Below are positions 1-11,112 of a stretch of DNA of 64,000 bases, one piece after another. The notes under the pieces were generated by a model. That model worked only from the letters and a program-made list of their open reading frames with translations, did not search any database and was not told where the DNA came from. A program made the translations under genes and the position numbers. How positions within the stretch are numbered: the first letter of the stretch is position 1; each line of letters begins with the position of its first letter. The stretch is from Pyxicephalus adspersus. Lineage: Eukaryota; Chordata; Amphibia; Anura; Pyxicephalidae. Location: contig NC_092859.1 of the NCBI RefSeq assembly GCF_032062135.1, forward strand, positions 51,523,193 through 51,587,192, given 5' to 3'.

Positions 1-296
1 TATGTGCTGGGACTGTGCAACTTGCCTCCCTCCCTTGCTGTAGGTTAAGAGTGCAGTGTTATATTGGGGGACTGGCATCTGGTGAGCACTGGTGCTGAAC
101 CAGGGACTTCCATGTATACCTTAAAAATGTCCCGGCTTGGTTTCAATGGTGTCCAGGTGTGTAGTGGTTGGGTTAACAATAATAGATTGCTTGACATATA
201 TGTGATCCAGAATAAAGTTAGAGTAGCCCATTACTATACCCATCACAAGCAAGAAATGTATGTCAAGGGCCCAGTCTGGTCAGAATTAGGGGCAAA
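1..296. other. No gene seen
   Basis: Nothing recognisable was found here. The only open frame (64-312, 82 codons, + strand) has no motif I recognise and looks like chance. Confidence 0.5.
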
Positions 297-473
297 GGGC
301 CTGATTTATTAAAGTTCTCCAAGATAAGAGAACCATCATGAGAGAACCTGGGTGATCCAGCAAACATGAAATGGATTTGGTTCAGAACTGAAAACATTTG
401 CCAAAGAACAGCAAATAATTTGTATTGATAGTCTATATTCGCCAGTCTTGGAGAGCATTAATAAGACAGGCCC
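297..473. mobile_element. Short inverted-repeat MITE (Harbinger-like)
   Basis: Imperfect terminal inverted repeats of about 27 bp bound this 177-bp element: the left end starts GGGCCTGATTTATTAAAG (297-323) and the right end is its near reverse complement (447-473). It has no coding capacity. The type of end recalls PIF/Harbinger MITEs. The flanks (AAA and ATA) do not give a clean 3-bp target duplication, so the copy is old or the superfamily is wrong. Confidence 0.6.
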
Positions 474-821
474 ATAACCATAGCATGTAAGTATAGTCAG
501 CTCAGTATCATAGATTGTCCCATTATGTAGGATGTTTCTTCTGGAGAGTCAGTGATTTTATTGGTACAAATGAAAAACAATTAAATCAGCCCTCTTCTCC
601 TCTGGTTCACATCCTAGGAAGACCTATGAATAATTTTTAGATAGAAAAGACAAATTTGAGAAGGAAGGGATTCCTGTTTCTTACAGATCAAAATTTAAGT
701 CCATCAAGAGACTTGTGAGATTGTAACCCTGACGTGATGCTTTCAATTCTATTTGGAGAATAGGTAGGGAAGATATGTTTCAGTTACCTGGAAAGTTACA
801 ATTGGAATTGAGATTTTTTTT

Positions 822-948
822 AATAATACAAACCTGTATTTATATAGAGCCAACTTATTATACAGGACTGTACCCCTAAACAGGGGTAGCTAATGACAGA
901 CAGATACAGATAATGACACAGGAGGAGACCCTGTCCTGTAAAGCTTAT
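822..948 (-). repeat. Decayed SINE-like repeat with AAT tail
   Basis: This is a diverged copy of the repeat seen more cleanly at 46095-46245 (same orientation) and 14495-14650 (opposite). Shared pieces are the AATAAT tract, a TTTATATAG-GCCAAC block, a run with TAATGACAGAC and GATACAG, and GGAGGAGA-CCCTG near the inner end. Confidence 0.55.
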
Positions 949-1127
949 GATCAGAGGAAGGTGTATCTCAGTGAGCTCTCCAAAGATGCACAGGGCCCTG
1001 GCCTGCTCTGCGTTGCAGGTCAGGGAGGATGGCACAATCCCGGGGAGACATGGGAGCTAGCTTGTTGAGGATCTTGGCATAGGGCCCAGGAAACAATGAA
1101 AGCATTAATGAGTTTTCACAAAAAGCA

Positions 1128-3083
1128 GTGAAGCAATTACTACCAATTAAAAAGGAAGAAAAGAAGGAAAAACATGTGGAGTATGACATGGCTTATGGCA
1201 ACAAGAGCAAAGATTTAAAAGTGGGGCTGCTGGAAATGGAAAGGGCTATACAAGAGAGAAAACTTTTATTACAAACATTGAAGGAAAAGAGTGGAGCTTT
1301 CCTGGAAAAGATTAGGAATAAAGACAGATTCAATCAGATGAAAATCCAAGATGGCTGCGCAGCTGAGCAATATGTGCAGCACAGTGTTTGTGCAAAAAGC
1401 ATGTGTAAAAGCATGCAGGCTGAAAATGGTGGCAAGCTGCAGTTAGTGAAACAACCTGATATTTGTTTGCAGCAAGACTAACTTTGAGGTGGGAGAGGAG
1501 GACAGCAATGTCGAAGATTCAGACTGTGACTTCTGCTAAGGAGGTAGAGGTCACTCAAGGGAGAGAAAAGGCAAACCAGGATTGTGTGGTCCCTAAACTG
1601 CACCCCTTCTATGTATTCTACTGCTGTTGAGACTTGTATTACCTCGGAGGCTATGGACAGTGCAGTGCTTGCTGTGACTTTTAGACCTGTAAAACTCATG
1701 GACAGTGCTGTGTCTGCTGCTTTTTGTAGTCCCAGAGGTTTTGGACAGTGCTGTCTCTGCTGCTTCTGCTACAGTACCCTCTCCTGTTACAGCTCCCTCT
1801 ACTGGAATGAATTGTCCAATGTCATTGATCCTCCTGTTTCTGCTATTAGTCAAACATTGACTGAGCCTTTGGGCACAAAGACATTTTTGAATGTAGTTTC
1901 CATGGATAATTTGAACACATCAAACCAAAAGTCTGTGGATTCAGAAGAGGCTGGAAATGTATCCAATGAACACACCACAATGGGTCATCTTGTGTCTGAG
2001 GATAGCCCAGGAATAGAGGACAATAGTAACAGTACCCCAAAATCCTATTTATAGGCAACCCCTGGGAGACTAAGATACTTTGCCTCCAGTATCCCTGGGG
2101 GTAATAATGCCTATCATAGAAGGAAAAACATTGTTCAAATTAAATGGTTGAAAGGAGGTAGGCTTCCCACTAGAAAAAATATAGTAGATTTATTCTTAAA
2201 GATGGGTTTCTCATGTCAAGACATTTATGCTTTAATAGGTCCCGTAAGTCTGGGGGAATATGACTTGTCATTTGTGAAGCCAGAAAGCCTAGACTTTTAG
2301 GAGAGATTTAAAGCTATTTGTAAGTGAGTGGGAGGGATTGGTCCCCAGGAGTACCCAAAGACAGACTCCTATTAAGAACATCATTAAACTAGTGAGAAAT
2401 AAGTCCATCCCTTCTATGGATCTGGCTCGGTGGTTGGAGAGATTACGACCCCTTTAAAAAGGTCTTGGATGAACAGGACATATGGATAGGTGCATAAAAG
2501 ACCACCATTAAAATAAAGTTTATTGGTAATGTCATGCAACATATACTGTCCTCAGCGTTTATTGACAAGGAAAGGATAGTTGTTTTACCCTGGCCAACCA
2601 AAGCTATGCCACAAGTATGGTAAAAAAGACCTGTTCTGAATGGAAGTGCCCCATGTGTCAGAAGCTGGGACATATTGCGAAGGATTGTAACAGGATTGTG
2701 TGCAATCTGTATTGTATGTAAGGTTGTATCTGTATTGTATGTAAGGTTGGCCACTCTTACAATAAATGCTCCATATCAATGCATAATCTGGAGCCAAAAG
2801 TTTGTGAAGAACTTTTAAGAATGGAACAGGAAGGTGGCAAAAATTCAGTTCAGGAAGCCACAAAGTCAATTGAAGTGGTGCCTGATGTTTCCTGTTCTTT
2901 GGTGGGTGGGGTTCAGGATGTTGTTCAGGAGTGTGGGGTGAGAGTATGTGTGTATTCCCCTTGGGTTATTCCTGAATCCCCCCCGTGTGTCTGTCTGGGA
3001 AGTGTCTCTCTCCCCTTCTGTGTCTGTGTGTCCGAAAATGAACCAGATGCTTCTGCGGTGGATGCACTTTTGTGCAAGCCGTA
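1128..3083 (+). pseudogene. Decayed gag-like first ORF of a retrotransposon, with zinc knuckle
   Basis: Several broken + strand frames make up one gag-like protein. The clearest block is 2106-2300: 64 codons that include NIVQIKWLKGG, LFLKMGFSCQDIYALIG and GEYDLSF, then a stop. A second block near 2584-2640 reads FYPGQPKLCHK before a stop. After a frame change, 2647-2688 encodes C-P-M-C-x4-H-x4-C, a complete CCHC zinc knuckle (CX2CX4HX4C). A lysine-rich stretch (1128-1481) and an acidic stretch (to 2054) precede the core. The order of core domain, YPGQPK block and knuckle is that of the nucleic-acid-binding first ORF of some fish and amphibian non-LTR elements and of ZCCHC3-like proteins; this is recognition by eye. 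Several stops and frame changes rule out a working gene. No matching reverse transcriptase follows directly. Confidence 0.6.
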
Positions 3084-3226
3084 GCACGCCCCAAAGGGCC
3101 CCAAGCCTCCTCAAGTCTTCCCAAGCTTGACATAGGAAGCCTTTTCAAGGTTAATTTATGAATCTCAGAAAAAATATCTACAAATAGATTTCACAAGGTC
3201 ATTCCCTACTGAGAACACAGTGGTGA

Positions 3227-3879
3227 TGTCACAGTGCCTCAGGGCAGGATCCTGGACCCTCTGTGTCTTCAGCCCACTCTGTGTCACAAGTGAAGAGTCT
3301 AAGCAACAGTCTGGTTTTGCTCAGAGCCCTGTAGAAGTGAAGATGTTGGGCTGCAGGCTTTTGCTAGGTTGCAACCCCGGTGCACCCGGAGCCTGGTAAC
3401 TGCTGACAGGTTAGGACCCACGTGTAGTACAGGAGCATGGGGCAGAAGCGTAGTCAGATGAAGCCAAAGGTCAGAGTCAGACAGTGCCGGGCTTGGTACA
3501 CCAAAGGGTTAGTATCAGGAACAGGGAAAGCAGACAGGAACCTATAAGCAGATTGTAGGAGAACTCCTTGTTCAGGCAACATCCTTTAATAGGTGAGGTC
3601 ATGTGACCAACAGGAAACAGAACCCACCACCAAGGGAAGTGCTGGAGCAGAGGCAGCTCAGGGGGAGTTCACACTTTGGCTAACAAATAAAGCACGCCTA
3701 TGGAATATTTTAGTCCTCTGGGGTAAGGGCGCAGGTCTCAGGGAGTAACATAAGTCAGAGCAGGAAATGACCAGTGGATAGGATTCCTGGGCAGTGCTGT
3801 TGCTTTTGGCTGTACAGGAGTGCAAGGTAGGGGGACGTGAGAAGGCACAGATCCCTTTGTCCTGTAGGAATCTGCGACA
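3227..3879 (-). mobile_element. Solo LTR, minus strand (same family as 63160-63857)
   Basis: Read on the minus strand, this block runs from TGTCGCAGATTCC at 3879 to GTGACA at 3227, and matches the solo LTR at 63160-63857 in order along its length (start, GTTGCCTGAACAAGGA, GGTTGCAACC, CACAGAGGGTCCA, end). It starts TG and ends CA. The 5 bp on either side (GGTGA, TGTGG) do not match, so the target duplication has decayed or the copy arose by recombination. No internal retroelement genes adjoin it. Confidence 0.6.
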
Positions 3880-4104
3880 TGTGGGATCCTACGATATGAT
3901 GTTGTTTCCCTTAATGTAACATTTATGTTGCAAATTATTACCTTGTTTTATTCATTGTTTGTTACAGGCTTAGTAGTGATGGTCTTTGTTATCTAACCTA
4001 GCAATTGTTACACATACTGGATCCTGCTAGATTAGATGACACAGACCATCCTACTGAGCCTCATCCATTCTATGGACCAATGCAAGACAAGGTATTCACC
4101 CCCC

Positions 4105-4195
4105 CTCGTTATGTTTTGCGGCTCCAGACTATTTTTCTTTAGTGGAAGAGGAGGCAAAATGGCTCTTTTGATAGTAAAGGTTGCTGACCCCTGAC
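4105..4195. mobile_element. Possible hAT terminal fragment
   Basis: The stretch ending GGTTGCTGACCCCTG, preceded by GCGGCTCCAGAC and AAAATGGCTCTTT, resembles the end of hAT elements whose ends read CAGGGGTCAGCAACC. No partner end was identified, although AAAGAGCCATTC recurs at 4685-4696. Weak call. Confidence 0.35.
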
Positions 4196-4470
4196 CTAGA
4201 CTACTGCAGTATTACCTACATCTCAAATCCATTAAGTACGGTAAGTGCAGTCCCACTATTATATTACAAGTTGAATGATTCAATTTTTTTTACAGTATCA
4301 TCTCTCATTTCTTTATTATAATTTGTATGATTATACATGATAATTATCCTAAGTGTATACAGTTTTTAATATGAATGATTTTGAATAATTTAATGATATT
4401 ATCAGCTCTTTTGCCTTGGTATGATTATAACTATCCTATCCTATGATGTATGTTCAGTACGCTCTCCAAT

Positions 4471-4510
4471 TTCCCCAAACGGCGAAACGTGTTGGAAAAA
4501 AGAGACCTAC
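4471..4510 (+). repeat. Copy 1 of the GGCGAAACGCGT motif
   Basis: Reads CCCCAAACGGCGAAACGTGT then TGGAAAAAAGAGACC. It shares the GGCGAAACG core and the AAAAAGAGACC extension with the copy at 35108-35150. The GAGGAAGCC half found in most other copies is lost here. Function unknown. Confidence 0.5.
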
Positions 4511-4699
4511 CTACATTTATAGTATTTACAAATAATTGAAATAATACTGTATGCATTACTTATGCACTTACCCATAAGTTATACATAGTTTAACTATGGG
4601 CGCTTACCTATAGTTAAACTATGTATAGATTGAAAAATGATTGTGTTTAAATATAATGATTTTTTATTCTACATTTGTTGCCATAAAGAGCCATTCTTT

Positions 4700-7000
4700 T
4701 CTTCTCCAATTTATACTATGTTTTCCACACATAACTGTTACTTGGAACAAGAATAGGACACTTAATCAGAAAATTAGGAGGCGGCACAAGCTTCAAAAGA
4801 CCTGAAACTGACTTAGATCTTCAGAGAAGTCTGTGGGCTTTAAAGTTGTGGTGCACTGGCTGTAGAGGATAAAGCTGAGGTCAGGGCAGGCGGCAATCAC
4901 AGACAAAGGCAACCTTAAGTTCAGCATGGGGTCAAATCCAGAATAGTAGAATCCAGAGGATGCTGGGCACGGTAGTGGTTAACATGCTAGGGATACAACA
5001 ACTGGAGCATGGAACTAGAGACCTTTAAATAGGACTAGCAGCCAATAACAGCAAAGGATTGAAGCCAGGAACTAATCTGCACACTACGTTCAGCACATAC
5101 TCTAAAATCCCCTTCAGCTGTGCACAATCTCAGTGTATGTACTGATACTGCCAAACAAAGGTACATCTCTGATGGAAACTTTATGAGTGGTAACATATAG
5201 TGTGAGACCATGTGATTCATTTTTGTTTCCCTTTGGCTATGGATAGAAAGAGATATATGGTGTGGATGTATACTGATCTCCTAATAAATGAGACAGGAAA
5301 AAAAAAAACAAATGAGTTGCATGAACTCTTACTTAGTAAAGTATATCTTCAAATTTAAATTTTTAGCATTTACTTATACCTGTTGCAACTAGCAGGGGTT
5401 AGATAGGAGGCAGGTGAGGGCAGTAATAAAGTTTAGGGACAGGGGAAGAAGATCACCCAATGCACACTCACTACGTCCGCATATTGCTTCTGCCACCTAA
5501 AGCCCAAAGAAGATTTTGTTGGACATTAAGTGTTTGATAGATAAATAAATATATCTTCCACAACAGGAAGATTAGATAGAGGGCAGAAAGGGGAAGAGAA
5601 TTTGGTAATTTGACTGCTAAAGCACTGGAAAACAGAAATCCTAATGGATCAATGTTAGGAGAGGCATCTGAGGCAAACAATCCTGTGCTGAAAGCCACTG
5701 CAGTCCAGTTCACTTTGTTTATTCTCACACGGTTGCTTGCAGCAGCAGTGAAGATTGAGCGTTTAGATGTCTATCCTCTGCTCTGCAGCTTGCAGTTTCC
5801 CCAGTTTCCCTGGCCTAATTTTGCTTTGTCATTGGCTGCTGGTTCTTTAAAGCTTCCCAGCTCCCAGGCACCAGTTGCCCCTTGTACCATTTAGTTAGTC
5901 TAATCTGCTGGTGGTGTGATTTTCTGTTTGATTACCTGTTACTTTTCCTTTTTTCTGAACCTCAGATTGATGTTGCCTGTACCAACCTTTATTTGTAACC
6001 CCAAATCTGCTTAACCCCTGGATACATTGCTTGGCGGACAAAAGAACTAACCACGCTGTGGAACACCTGGCAACTGACCCTGAACTATCTGACTTCCATT
6101 GTGTTCCATGTCCTGCATGGTGGGATCCTGGTCCTCTGTCAGTTCTCCCCAGGCACTGTCCTTTGCACACTAAAGTCCTGGGGGCAACCGTGTGCTGGAT
6201 TGGGCCAAATAGCCTCTCGAGGCTGAGTACTTGTGCTGGACTAGGGCCTTAAAATGAATGAACCAGGTTATTGAAGGAAATCTCAGCAAATGTGAGATAT
6301 TCTATCCATTTGAGCTAACAATTGGAAGAGAAGCAACACAGGTATTGACAGACAAAGTGGTTAGTTCTTTTGGTCTGGCTGTAATCTCAGGATGGAATGC
6401 CAAGAAAAGGGACAACAAGATCCTAACAAGAACAAAAAAAGTCAAACTGGGAAACAAACTGTACCTTGCAGTCAGAGACAATGTTCCTAGGATACCCATG
6501 TAACTGGAAAGCATGGTTGATGAAAAGTTGGGACAATTCTTTGGCCATCCAAATCCAGATTTAGGTACAAAATAGCCCATTTTGCTAAAAAGGTGTACAG
6601 TTACCCAGTCAAATGTAGAACTAGGAGATTTGAGAACCTCTATAACAAACCCCCAAAAATGAATAACCAAGGCTTGTGACTCAAGGAAAGATGCTTTCTC
6701 CTACAGGTGTGTCAAAATTGTTTTCAGTAATCTTAGTTTGGAACCCCCAGCATCATCTTTTGCAGTTGTGACAATTGCCTAATAGCAGCCTCATTTGCAC
6801 GGAGATCTTTTAGCTCACAGAACAACCATAATGCCAGTATATGTAGAGCAGCTGTCACAAGCAGGTAAAGCGTACCTAAACTCAGAATTTTTACTTACTT
6901 TACTTACATAGAAAGGTCGACAACCCTTTTATTTGAAGCAAAAAATTAGTTTGTTAGTGTTTTTTTAAATGCAACAGTCTTTTTAAAAAAAAAAAAGTGC
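4700..7000. other. About 2.3 kb with no firm gene
   Basis: I see no coding frame with a recognised motif. Parts (about 4790-5050 and 5750-6250) have the GC level and CCTGG/CAGG-rich style of LTRs in this window, but I could not fix ends or a target duplication. The frame at 6258-6503 (81 codons) is overlapped by a longer opposite-strand frame and shows no motif. Confidence 0.4.
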
Positions 7001-7004
7001 AGCA

Positions 7005-7390
7005 TCACCCCCTTAACTCTCGATCGCCTAGGCGATCAATAATTAATGGCAGCACAGAGCCTCCCGGGATACTTACGTCACGCATCCTGGGATGCTTCTT
7101 CTGCGCATGCCCGAGAGGTGCCCTTACATCAATAGAGAAAAAAATTGCTCATCTCATGCATGAGCCATGAGATTGGCAAGTTTTTTTTACAATCTTTATC
7201 ACCCGATCTTGCGCCTTCACAGTACAAGATTGGGTTACGTAGGAAAAAGAACGCAAAAGAAGAGAGAAGATGGCAGCTCTTGGCACTCCCTCTGCACGGG
7301 GCCGATGACGGATACTGGGACGACACGGGACCCGATGGAAGAAACCTCCCGACGTATGGACTGATCTGCAGGATTGAAGGTACATGTGAT
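7005..7390. repeat. Dispersed repeat, copy A
   Basis: This block and 31930-32200 share GGCAGCACAGAGCCTCCCGG-like sequence, a cGTCACgcATCC-GGGA section, TGCTTCTTCTGC, a CCCGATCT-G-G-AAGATT-GGTtACGTA section and GAAGATGGC in the same order. They are two copies of one unnamed repeat. The frame at 7145-7477 runs through it but is probably not a gene. Confidence 0.5.
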
Positions 7391-9466
7391 TTTTTTTTTT
7401 GTTTAATTTGTTTTGGGTTTACTCTTGCTTTACCTAAGTCATTACCATTCACTCATGTATTAGTGATGAGATCATGATCAGACATGAATAATAAAGAGTT
7501 TTACATAAAGGTAGTTTCTTTAAAGTCATAGTTCTAAGTACTAGCATAATGAGCGGTGTCGTCACTGAGACAGGTTGACTAAGCCATTACTATTCACACA
7601 TACAACAGCTGTCAATGGTAATGGCATGGGAGGGGCCAATTAGTTCAATTAGTCTTCATGTCCTATCAACAAATATCATGTAATTATACCTCTAGAAGTT
7701 AAGGCAGACTCTGAGTTATTGTGTTTTCGGTTTACCAGAAATGACAGAAATTGACAAATGGGGATGGGGGTCCGCATCAAGAAGGAGACTGACCTGAAGA
7801 GCAATAAGCAATCCATGGATCCCAGGTAAGTTCATAGGCAAATGAAGTATCCTTGAGGGTGTGGATGAGCTTGCATTCACCATTTTCCAATTTGATTTAG
7901 CTTTTATTGAAGCCATTGGTATTGATGGTGATTTCCAAGCCCTTGCCAGTGCAGTTCAGGCTGCCAGTAGCACATGTTGCAGAATTTCCTTGTATATTTT
8001 GGCAGGGGTATATCAATTTTGATCAATAGAGTGCTCTCCAGACTAGAGAATAGAGGGGTTTGTAGCATCTGGGTGATAAGGTCAAACATCTTCCCCCAAA
8101 ATACCTTCCCCCAAAATACCTTTGCCATTGAGCATGACCACCAGATATGTCCCGCCACCATACTTTAAAGATGTTTCTGACCACCTTAGTCCACTCCGCC
8201 AATTCCCATGATTGATGAATATCCCTTTCCCAGGCCTTTATATATGGAAGTTTGGAGGAGGGGACTGACAATGCTGGGTAAAGAATCGAGATCTGCCCCA
8301 CTGAGTCGGCCAGGGACTTACAAGTGCTCTTGAATGCTGTTTTGCAGTGTGAAGGATGACTCTGAGATATTTTGAAACTTACAAATGAGTAAAGCGGGGT
8401 GTAGCGAAAATATTCAGATCAGTCTTTATTTACCTGTATTTATTTGTGGGTCTTTATTAACCTGCTTTACATGATATATATAAACAGGTCCTTATTTTGA
8501 ACTAAATGGTTAAAGCTCATTATATTACGCACAGAAATAAGGGCCCTCACTCTAAAGAAACCGTGACTATTCCCTCAATCAAAGTGATGGGGAGGCATTC
8601 CCAGTGGGAACTCAGTATTCTCCCAAAGCAGAGCAAAAAGCATGAAAACTAAACGTATGTCAGGATGTCATTTTACCCTGCCCCAAACCGATAAGGAGTA
8701 TTGTAAAGAGAGACAGGCTATCCCAGGTCTCGGACGAAGGGGGATTCACATAAGGGAGTAAATTGTGGTCTCTGTGTTGGGCTGGGCCTTTATATCCACC
8801 CATTGGGGCCTTTGGAACAGTAATATGGTAAGAGAAAGCTGTGCAACTTGTGCAGCCCTATGATAAAGCCTGAAGTTAGGTACACCCAGACCCCCCTTTG
8901 CTTTAGGATTAAGCATTGTGGTACGATTGATTTGGCTCCCTTTGCAACCCCCAATAAATTCCATAACCTTGTATTGAAGAAGGTTGTGCGATCTTACAGA
9001 ATCTGTAGTGTTCTGAATAAATAGAGAACCCTAGGCAGCATGTTCATTTTAACAGCTGGCACCCTTCCCAACCAGGACAAGGGGGAGGAAGAGCATCTGG
9101 TAAAATCTGCAAAAATGTGTTTAAGTATGGGACCGTAGTTCATGTTGTATAGCTGTTGGAGTCTGGGGGTAAGCTTTATGCCTAGCTAGGGTAAAGCTTA
9201 CGCATGCCACTCCACAGCAAAGGCCTGTTTCAGAAAAGAAGTTGTAGCTTGATCAAGATTAATGCTCATGGCCATTGATTTGGAGTGGTTAACCTGTACA
9301 CCCGATATGTCTGGGAACCGTTTAAAAATTTTAAATAGATTAGGGATTATGACTAGTGGCGAAGTAATGCACATCAGGATATTATCAGCAAAGAGGGCAC
9401 GTTTGTGTCCCACCTCCCCACATTTGATTTTTCTGACATCGGGACTACTACGTATAGCTATTGCTA

Positions 9467-10416
9467 CCCTGTTTCCCCGATTATAAGGCACTGTCTTATA
9501 TTTTTGGAAATGCCAAAATATGCCCTAGGTCTTATTTTCAGGGGGATGTCTTATTTTTCCATGAAGAAGACTACAGTACACATTTATTNNNNNNNNNNNN
9601 NNNNNNNNNNNNNNNNNNNNNNNNNNNNNNNNNNNNNNNNNNNNNNNNNNNNNNNNNNNNNNNNNNNNNNNNNNNNNNNNNNNNNNNNNNNNNNNNNNNN
9701 NNNNNNNNNNNNNNNNNNNNNNNNNNNNNNNNNNNNNNNNNNNNNNNNNNNNNNNNNNNNNNNNNNNNNNNNNNNNNNNNNNNNNNNNNNNNNNNNNNNN
9801 NNNNNNNNNNNNNNNNNNNNNNNNNNNNNNNNNNNNNNNNNNNNNNNNNNNNNNNNNNNNNNNNNNNNNNNNNNNNNNNNNNNNNNNNNNNNNNNNNNNN
9901 NNNNNNNNNNNNNNNNNNNNNNNNNNNNNNNNNNNNNNNNNNNNNNNNNNNNNNNNNNNNNNNNNNNNNNNNNNNNNNNNNNNNNNNNNNNNNNNNNNNN
10001 NNNNNNNNNNNNNNNNNNNNNNNNNNNNNNNNNNNNNNNNNNNNNNNNNNNNNNNNNNNNNNNNNNNNNNNNNNNNNNNNNNNNNNNNNNNNNNNNNNNN
10101 NNNNNNNNNNNNNNNNNNNNNNNNNNNNNNNNNNNNNNNNNNNNNNNNNNNNNNNNNNNNNNNNNNNNNNNNNNNNNGGGTAACTCCGTTAGGGCAGGGA
10201 TCAGCAGCTTGCTTCCTGGTGCAGAATCGCAGGGGCGCGTGTGCCACCTTGTTACTTTCAGTTTCACTCTGCACTGCAGCCAGCATCGAGGAGACACACA
10301 CAGTATCAGGTATCGGAGGATGTCTTATTCGCGGGTGAGTGCCTTATTTTAATTATTTTAGCAAAAATCGGGGGTGGCTTATTTGATGGGGATTCCTTAT
10401 AATCGGGGAAACACGG
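9467..10416. mobile_element. TA-flanked inverted-repeat MITE inside the L1
   Basis: The ends are inverted repeats: CCCTGTTTCCCCGATTATAA at the left (9467 on) and its near-perfect reverse complement ending AATCGGGGAAACACGG at 10416. TA lies on each side (9465-9466 and 10417-10418), as for Tc1/mariner-class insertions. The subterminal text repeats the words CTTATTTT, GTCTTATT and AAAATCGGGGG. No coding region is visible, but 589 bp of the middle is an assembly gap. The L1 reading frame continues from one side to the other, which confirms the boundaries. Confidence 0.75.
9589..10177. other. Assembly gap (589 N)
   Basis: Run of N inside the TA-flanked MITE. Open frames reported across it are artefacts. 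Confidence 0.99.
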
Positions 10417-11112
10417 TAGCAGCTTAATCTCTAGTGAAAACAGCATGGGAGAGGGAGCAACTTTGTCTGGTGCCCTTCTTGATAGAGAATTTATCAGCTG
10501 CAGGAGCTGTGTATCCTGCTGTGTATCAAGATCCACAGAAAAGTCCCTCCGAAATTCATACAACTAAGTATGTAAATAAGTAATCCCACAACAGACTGTC
10601 AAATGTCTTGTGAAAATCCATGGATAAGAGCATGGCCCTCCTTGTAGGATTCTTGTCTCAATAGGTAGAAATTGCTAAAATCAGGTCTATGGATTGCCTG
10701 GTTTAGTCAGGAGCTTGGCAGAATGGTTTAAATCCGACCTGATTGGGATGGATATAGCTGCTGAGGAAAGAGTTCAAGCGGAGGGACAGGATTTTGGTTA
10801 AGATCTTAAGATCGTGTTTAATATGTAATATAGAGCTGTAATTGGTTAAGAATCCTTACCTGGCTTGGGACCACACTTATGTGGGCTAGATTAGCATCAT
10901 CTCCATCCCTCATGCAGTGCATTGAAGTACCCTACCAGGTGGGGGCCCAGCTTAACTCAAAACTTTTTGAAAAATGCATTTGAGAATCCGTCAGGACCTG
11001 GTGTCCAACCTTTTTTTTAACTGGGGCCCAGTGTTGGGCATTGTGTTAAAACTCGCGGACCACAATGCAAACATACATTAAAAATGTATGTTTAAAACTA
11101 GAATATTTTTAA

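Larger units (their letters stand above)
7700..11002 (-). pseudogene. L1-type LINE ORF2 relic, split by a MITE
   Basis: On the minus strand, from 11002 down, the block PGPDGF (about 10985-11002) is followed by LLSMDFHKTFDSLLWDYLF, a degenerate PLSPLLF-like stretch (APSPMLFSLEIKLL), then IAIAIRSSPDVRKI and LFADNILMCIT. These are the fingers and palm of an L1/Tx1-type reverse transcriptase. The catalytic [YF]ADD is changed to FADN. Further on, HIWWSCSMAKVFW (about 8130-8160) is the cysteine-containing carboxy-terminal motif, and ELTWDPWIAYC marks the last residues near 7800. Many stops and frame changes; the protein cannot be made. The reading is interrupted exactly by the MITE at 9467-10416 and resumes on the other side. 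Confidence 0.75.

Noticed and set aside
9405..10352. Long open frames of up to 315 codons on both strands
   Set aside because: They run through the 589-N assembly gap; almost all residues are undetermined.
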